DNA from: Streptomyces olivochromogenes
GTDB taxonomy: Bacteria; Actinomycetota; Actinomycetes; Streptomycetales; Streptomycetaceae
Reading direction: 5' to 3'
NCBI RefSeq assembly: GCF_001514115.1
Contig: NZ_KQ948452.1
Coordinates: 763,205 to 827,204, forward strand
DNA: 64,000 bases
A model generated the notes under the pieces. The model saw only the letters and a list, made by a program, of their open reading frames with translations. It was not told the origin of the DNA and made no database searches. This document shows, in pieces, positions 59,805-64,000 of the stretch (positions are counted from its first letter, which is position 1; each line of letters begins with the position of its first letter). Position numbers and translations under genes: made by a program.

Positions 59805-60740
59805 ATGGCACCAATCATCATCGTCCTGATCATTCTGGTGGTGTTGGTATTCATCGCCCTGATCAAGACCATCCAGGTCATCCCACAGGCCAGCGCGGCC
59901 ATCGTGGAGCGCTTCGGCCGCTACACACGGACCCTCAACGCGGGCCTGAACATCGTGGTCCCGTTCATCGACTCGATCCGCAACCGCATCGACCTGCGTG
60001 AACAGGTCGTGCCGTTCCCGCCGCAGCCGGTGATCACCCAGGACAACCTGGTGGTCAACATCGACACGGTCATCTATTACCAGGTCACCGACGCACGCGC
60101 CGCCACCTACGAAGTCGCCAGCTACATCCAGGCGATCGAGCAGCTCACCGTCACCACCCTGCGCAACATCATCGGTGGCATGGACCTGGAGCGGACCCTC
60201 ACCTCCCGCGAGGAGATCAACGCGGCCCTGCGCGGCGTCCTCGACGAGGCCACCGGCAAGTGGGGCATCCGCGTCAACCGCGTCGAGCTCAAGGCGATCG
60301 AACCGCCCACCTCCATCCAGGACTCGATGGAGAAGCAGATGCGCGCCGACCGTGACAAGCGCGCCGCGATCCTCACCGCCGAAGGCATCCGCCAGTCGCA
60401 GATCCTCACCGCCGAAGGTGAGAAGCAGTCGGCGATCCTGCGCGCCGAAGGTGAGGCCAAGGCCGCCGCCCTGCGCGCCGAGGGCGAGGCCCAGGCCATC
60501 CGTACGGTCTTCGAGTCCATCCACGCAGGCGACGCCGACCAGAAGCTCCTCGCCTACCAGTACCTCCAGATGCTCCCCAAGATCGCCGAGGGCGACGCCA
60601 ACAAGCTCTGGATCGTGCCCAGCGAGATCGGCGACGCCCTCAAGGGCCTGAGCGGCGCCATGGGCAACTTCGGTCCCATGGGCGGCGGTTCGGGCAACGC
60701 GGGCACCGAGCGCCGCGAGAAGCCGTCCGTCACCGACTGA
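59805..60740 (+). CDS. SPFH/Band-7 (slipin/flotillin-like) protein
   Basis: A 311-residue protein with an N-terminal membrane helix (IIIVLIILVVLVFIALI), the SPFH domain (about 25-200, IPQASAAIVERFGRYTRTLNAGLNIVVPF), and a long coiled coil (190-240) made of four 11-residue repeats of the form L-x-A-E-G. It ends in a flexible Gly-rich tail. GGGGAG precedes ATG 59805. It probably forms oligomeric rings in membrane microdomains with the NfeD-like protein. Confidence 0.9.
   Translation: MAPIIIVLIILVVLVFIALIKTIQVIPQASAAIVERFGRYTRTLNAGLNIVVPFIDSIRNRIDLREQVVPFPPQPVITQDNLVVNIDTVIYYQVTDARAATYEVASYIQAIEQLTVTTLRNIIGGMDLERTLTSREEINAALRGVLDEATGKWGIRVNRVELKAIEPPTSIQDSMEKQMRADRDKRAAILTAEGIRQSQILTAEGEKQSAILRAEGEAKAAALRAEGEAQAIRTVFESIHAGDADQKLLAYQYLQMLPKIAEGDANKLWIVPSEIGDALKGLSGAMGNFGPMGGGSGNAGTERREKPSVTD
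60372..60503. repeat. Four 33-bp tandem repeats within the SPFH gene
   Basis: Four 33-nt units (starting CTCACCGCCGAAGG or CTGCGCGCCGA) encode LTAEGIRQSQI, LTAEGEKQSAI, LRAEGEAKAAA and LRAEGEAQAIR. The 11-residue period is typical of right-handed coiled coils. Confidence 0.8.
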
Positions 60741-60750
60741 CGCCCTGATC

Positions 60751-60809
60751 CCTACGACGATGGGGCCCACCTCCTGCCTTTCGGCGGAGGTGGGCCCCAT
60801 CGTCGTAGG
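60751..60809. terminator. Bidirectional terminator with 24-bp perfect stem
   Basis: Arms 60751-60774 and 60786-60809 are exact complements over 24 bp, with an 11-nt loop (TGCCTTTCGGC). It lies between the convergent SPFH and HNH genes. It is the longest perfect hairpin in the window. Confidence 0.85.
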
Positions 60810-60820
60810 AACTGCCGGGC

Positions 60821-61327
60821 CTAGGCCGCGGGTTGGGCCAGCCACTCCGGGAGGGCGTCGAGGTCGTCACGACCCAGCGCCAGCAGCATCGCGTCCGCGG
60901 GCGTCGGCTCGAACGGCTGCCGCAGCAGCGGCATACCCGCCTGCTCCGGAGTCCGGGCCGCCTTGCGGTGATTGTCCTCCGCGCAGGACGCCACCGTGTT
61001 CAGCCAGGAGTCCTGACCGCCCTGCGCGCGCGGCACCACGTGGTCGACCGTCGTCGCCCGCCTTCCGCAGTACGCGCACCTGTGCCGGTCGCGTACCAGC
61101 ACACCGCGCCTCGACCACGGCGCTTGTCTTCGGAAAGGCACCCTCACATACCTGCAGAGCCTTATGACCCGGGGCACGGGTATGTCCAGCGCGGCGCCGC
61201 GCATACGGAGTTCGGGGTGGGCCTGCTCGACGACGGCCTTGTCCTGCAGCACCAGAACGACGGCTCGGTTCAACGTCACCGTCGACAGCGGCTCAAAGCT
61301 CGCGTTCAGAACCAGCGTGTCCCGCAT
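60821..61327 (-). CDS. HNH endonuclease
   Basis: A 168-residue protein with the HNH nuclease fold: RCAYCGRRATTVDHVVPRAQGG and NTVASCAEDNHRKAARTP, with two CxxC-type pairs that bind a structural zinc. An N-terminal segment (MRDTLVLNASFEPLSTVTLNRAVVLVLQDKAVV) is typical of this actinobacterial family. ATG 61327 has GGGAGGTG upstream; the longer frame to 61456 lacks this. The biological target is unknown. Confidence 0.87.
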   Translation of the reverse strand: MRDTLVLNASFEPLSTVTLNRAVVLVLQDKAVVEQAHPELRMRGAALDIPVPRVIRLCRYVRVPFRRQAPWSRRGVLVRDRHRCAYCGRRATTVDHVVPRAQGGQDSWLNTVASCAEDNHRKAARTPEQAGMPLLRQPFEPTPADAMLLALGRDDLDALPEWLAQPAA

Positions 61328-61417
61328 CCAGCCCACCTCCCGTGCGCACCGGCCCACCCCCTGGCGGGCTTGGATCAACTCTGGCCGGGCACGCCGAGAT
61401 GGACAACGCAATAAAAA

Positions 61418-61455
61418 TGCCCGCCCCTGATCACTTCCAAGACCAGAGGCGGGCA
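61418..61455 (-). terminator. Canonical Rho-independent terminator of the PEBP gene
   Basis: On the minus strand, TGCCCGCC pairs with GGCGGGCA (stem 61448-61455 with 61418-61425, plus CTG/CAG) and is followed by TTTTTATT (+ strand AATAAAAA at 61410-61417). A true U tract is rare in this GC-rich window. Confidence 0.85.
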
Positions 61456-61456
61456 A

Positions 61457-61471
61457 ACGTTCAGTGAACGT
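61457..61471. repeat. Small dyad next to the PEBP terminator
   Basis: ACGTTCA (61457-61463), G, TGAACGT (61465-61471) form a perfect 15-nt dyad between the terminator and the PEBP stop. It may be an operator or a second small stem. Confidence 0.4.
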
Positions 61472-61485
61472 GAGTCTTCATCGCT

Positions 61486-62019
61486 TTACGCGGGCGACGC
61501 GTACTCTCCCATCAGCTGGGCGCGCGCCAGCGTGTGGAACCGCAGATTGAATCCCACGACGGCCGGCGACACCTCCGCGTCGGGACCGAGCTTCTCCTGA
61601 TCCACGGCGTACACGGTGAACACATACCGGTGCGCGGGATCCCCGGCCGGCGGCGCGGCGCCACCGAAGTCCTTGGACCCGTAGTCGTTGCGCACCTGAA
61701 CGGCACCCTCCGGCAGTCCCTCGAACTTGCCGCTGCCCGCACCCGTCGGCAGTTCCGTCACCGAAGCGGGAATGTCGAACACCACCCAGTGCCAGAACCC
61801 GCTCCCCGTCGGGGCGTCCGGATCGAAGCAGGTCACGGCGAAGCTCTTGGTCTCCGGCGGGAAGCCCTCCCAGCTCAGCTGCGGCGAGGTGTTCCCGGCC
61901 GCGTAGACCTGAGCGTCCTCCAGTACCCCGCCCGGCTCGACGTCCTCACTGGTGACCGTGAAGGCCGGAACGGGCGGATGGAAGTCATGGGGAAGCGGCG
62001 GCCTCTTGAGCTCGGTCAC
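61486..62019 (-). CDS. YbhB/YbcL-type phosphatidylethanolamine-binding (PEBP) protein
   Basis: A 177-residue PEBP/Raf-kinase-inhibitor-like protein with [42 protein letters not shown] and [21 protein letters not shown], the ligand-binding loop region of the family. It is cytoplasmic and of unknown role. The stop is followed by a clear U-tract terminator. Spo0M lies 39 nt upstream on the same strand. Confidence 0.9.
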   Translation of the reverse strand: MTELKRPPLPHDFHPPVPAFTVTSEDVEPGGVLEDAQVYAAGNTSPQLSWEGFPPETKSFAVTCFDPDAPTGSGFWHWVVFDIPASVTELPTGAGSGKFEGLPEGAVQVRNDYGSKDFGGAAPPAGDPAHRYVFTVYAVDQEKLGPDAEVSPAVVGFNLRFHTLARAQLMGEYASPA

Positions 62020-62058
62020 GTCAGAACCTCCTGAACGGTGGAATCTCTCGACCCGAGC

Positions 62059-62844
62059 CTAGAACCAGCTGCGCTTGCTGCCGACCTCGGACAGCCACTG
62101 GTTCAGGTACGCGGCCCAGTCCGTGCCCTGGTAGTCGTGCAGCCCCACCCGGAAGGAGCGGTACGAGTCGCTGCCCTCACTGAAGAGGCCCGGCTTCTTG
62201 TCCATCTCCAGGATGACGTCCATCTCGTGGTCGTCCGCGACGAAGCTCAGCTCGACCTGGTTCAGCCCGCGGTACTGCGACGGCGGGAAGAACTCGATCT
62301 CCTGGTAGAAGGGCAGCTTCTGCCGCGTGCCCCGGATGTGACCGCGCTCCATGTCCGCGTTCTTGAAGCGGAAGCCCAGCTGGATGAAGGCGTTCAGGAT
62401 CGCCTGCTGCGCCGGCAGCGGGTGCACGTTGATCGGGTCCAGGTCACCGGAGTCCACGGCACGCGCGATCTCCAGCTCGGTGGTCACACCGATGTGCATG
62501 CCCCGCAGCGGCTGCCCGTCGATCGTGGTGATCGGCGTCTCCCACGGGATCTCGAGCCCGAAGGGAACGGCGTGCACGGCGCCGGCCTGCAGCTCGAAGG
62601 CCCCACCGAGCCGCAGCTTGGTGAACTCGATGTCCTGCTTGTACTCCTGGTCGTCGTGCCCCTCGACCTCGACCTTGGCCTGGAGCCCGACCGACAGCCC
62701 CTCGATGGCCTGGTTCACGGACCCGCCCTGGATCCGCACCTCGCCCTGCACGACACCACCCGGAACGACGTTGACCTCGGTCAGCACCGTCTCGACCGAA
62801 GCCCCACCGGCTCCCAGGCTCGCAAGCAGCCGCTTGAACCCCAT
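62059..62844 (-). CDS. spo0M: Spo0M-like sporulation control protein
   Basis: A 261-residue arrestin-fold protein with MGFKRLLASLGAGGASVETVLTEVNVVPGGVVQGEVRIQGG and paired beta sheets typical of Spo0M. In Bacillus, Spo0M affects sporulation; Streptomyces homologues are known but poorly defined. GGGGAGGAAG lies upstream of ATG 62844. It is divergent from the DNA glycosylase gene. Confidence 0.88.
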   Translation of the reverse strand: MGFKRLLASLGAGGASVETVLTEVNVVPGGVVQGEVRIQGGSVNQAIEGLSVGLQAKVEVEGHDDQEYKQDIEFTKLRLGGAFELQAGAVHAVPFGLEIPWETPITTIDGQPLRGMHIGVTTELEIARAVDSGDLDPINVHPLPAQQAILNAFIQLGFRFKNADMERGHIRGTRQKLPFYQEIEFFPPSQYRGLNQVELSFVADDHEMDVILEMDKKPGLFSEGSDSYRSFRVGLHDYQGTDWAAYLNQWLSEVGSKRSWF

Positions 62845-63069
62845 GTTTCTTCCTCCCCAGGCAACGCCTGTGCTCCGTCGTACATCCGTCTGGATCCTTG
62901 ATCCCTACAAACGCGACCCGACCGCGGCCGGTTCCGCGTCCTCACCCTTACAAGGAGGACGCTCCCTGACCACCCGTAGGCACGCACGGACATGCACTCG
63001 TGCGGGCCCGTACGGCAAGTCCCTCACCCGGCCGCATCCGTCCGGGCCACTGGACTACGCTCGTACGCC

Positions 63070-63711
63070 ATGATCGCGGCCCCTGACCGTACGCCCATCA
63101 CCCGGGACTTCTTCGACCGCCCCGTACTGGAGGTCGCCCCCGACCTGCTGGGGCGCATCCTCGTGCGCACGACACCGGACGGTCCGATCGAGCTCCGTCT
63201 CACGGAGGTGGAGGCGTACGACGGTCCGAACGACCCCGGCTCCCACGCCTATCGCGGCCGCACGGCCCGCAACGACGTGATGTACGGTCCGCCTGGGCAT
63301 GTATACGTCTACTTCACCTACGGCATGTGGTTCTGCATGAACCTGGTGTGCGGTGCCGAGGGCAACCCGAGCGGGGTCCTCCTCCGCGCAGGGGAGATCA
63401 CCGAGGGCGCCGAGCTCGCGCGCAAACGTCGACTTTCAGCCCGAAATGACAAGGAACTGGCCAAAGGCCCCGCGCGCCTGGCCACGGCCCTCGGCGTGGA
63501 CAGGGCCCTCGACGGCACCGATGCCTGCGCCCCCGAGGGCTCTCCCCTGACCCTCCTGACGGGCACCCCCGTCCACTCCGACCTGGTACGCAACGGTCCG
63601 CGTACCGGAGTGGCCGGCGACGGGGGCGTTCACCCCTGGCGCTTCTGGGTCGCCAACGACCCCACCGTGAGCCCTTATCGGGCCCATACGCCACGCCGTC
63701 GCTCAACTTGA
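63070..63711 (+). CDS. 3-methyladenine DNA glycosylase (AAG/MPG type)
   Basis: A 213-residue protein of the alkyladenine glycosylase fold: [70 protein letters not shown] and [11 protein letters not shown]. It removes alkylated purines. ATG 63070 is the first Met before the conserved region; TACGCT lies 8 nt upstream, so the message may be nearly leaderless. The C-terminus is intact. Confidence 0.92.
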   Translation: MIAAPDRTPITRDFFDRPVLEVAPDLLGRILVRTTPDGPIELRLTEVEAYDGPNDPGSHAYRGRTARNDVMYGPPGHVYVYFTYGMWFCMNLVCGAEGNPSGVLLRAGEITEGAELARKRRLSARNDKELAKGPARLATALGVDRALDGTDACAPEGSPLTLLTGTPVHSDLVRNGPRTGVAGDGGVHPWRFWVANDPTVSPYRAHTPRRRST

Positions 63712-64000
63712 CTCGTCCCTGGGGGGTCCGTAATGTAGCCCGAGCCGCTTGAACCGGGTACGGCGTTCAGCCAGCAGCCGGAAGTGGCCAACCCACTACC
63801 TACGACTTCCCCTCAGCGGGGGAGAATTCGGCGTGCTTGCATGCCTGAATTCCGGCCCGCGGAACTCGATTATGAGTTGCCGAGGGAATCGGCTAGCGTG
63901 GTGAATGTCGAAAGGCCGCGAAGCGAAAGCATTCAAAGCCAGGAGACAGAATCCCTCTCCGGCAGGGAATCGGACACGAAAGAGTCTGATACAGTCGGAA
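63712..64000 (+). promoter_or_regulatory. Promoter region resembling the start of an rRNA operon (cut by the window)
   Basis: No gene is seen after the glycosylase stop. TAGCGT (63894-63899) and TACAGT (63990-63995) are -10-like, and GAAAGAGTCTGATACAGTCGG recalls the conserved sequence upstream of Streptomyces 16S rRNA genes. GGGAATCGG is repeated at 63884 and 63965. AT content rises sharply relative to coding DNA. The gene itself lies beyond the window. Confidence 0.5.

Overview
The window is a GC-rich, gene-dense actinobacterial chromosome segment, almost certainly Streptomyces. The evidence is strong G/C third-position bias, many GTG and one TTG start, a short cysteine-free chaplin (ChpE), the GATC-binding nucleoid protein Gbn, a Spo0M-like protein and Streptomyces interspersed hairpin repeats. 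From memory, the gene order matches the S. coelicolor stretch from about SCO1840 down to SCO1792 (gbn, enoyl-CoA hydratase, subtilases, moaA, tyrS, fabG-fabI, serB, queA-like, chpE, SPFH, spo0M, DNA glycosylase). This is core chromosome: I see no prophage, insertion sequence, CRISPR array, tRNA or biosynthetic cluster.

Layout. 1-8.0 kb: end of an unknown gene, a secreted alpha/beta hydrolase, a frameshifted gene, a VOC protein, a zinc peptidase, an ABC-F ATPase behind a tiny possible leader peptide, and gbn. 8.1-12.3 kb: enoyl-CoA hydratase and an Asp23/Gls24-AmaP envelope module. 12.3-17.2 kb: minus-strand SDR, GH15 enzyme, SURF1, a Cys-rich protein and a DEDDh-BRCT exonuclease. 17.4-21.7 kb: a translationally coupled operon of an acetoacetate-decarboxylase-like protein, an SDR and two amidohydrolases. 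21.7-25.2 kb: a VIT-type transporter, then a coupled pair of an alkylglycerol-monooxygenase-like hydroxylase and a YhhN (lysoplasmalogenase family) protein, followed by a zinc alcohol dehydrogenase. 25.2-33.5 kb: CopD-like protein, CoA-transferase, twin secreted subtilases, and a DUF485/solute-symporter operon behind a Crp-like site. 33.6-42.7 kb: moaA, small membrane proteins, tyrS, pmbA-tldD, fabG-fabI. 42.6-52.8 kb: GntR regulator facing an MFS exporter, SixA, SerB, a membrane protein, an FHA-FHA-ABC exporter and a secreted transglycosylase. 53-64 kb: QueA-like enzyme and SDR, a GAF sensor kinase/response regulator, chpE, an ABC ATPase, NfeD/SPFH proteins, HNH nuclease, PEBP, Spo0M, DNA glycosylase, and at the right edge a region resembling an rRNA operon promoter.

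Recurring structure. Convergent gene pairs are commonly closed by long perfect hairpins (up to 24 bp) or by interspersed repeat elements. About nine genes have an xANNNT hexamer exactly 6 nt before the start codon, suggesting leaderless transcripts. The most interesting leads are a predicted ether-lipid cleavage module (22592-25247), the GATC cluster upstream of gbn, the leader peptide with alternative hairpins before the ABC-F gene, and the uncharacterised decarboxylase-like/SDR/amidohydrolase operon.
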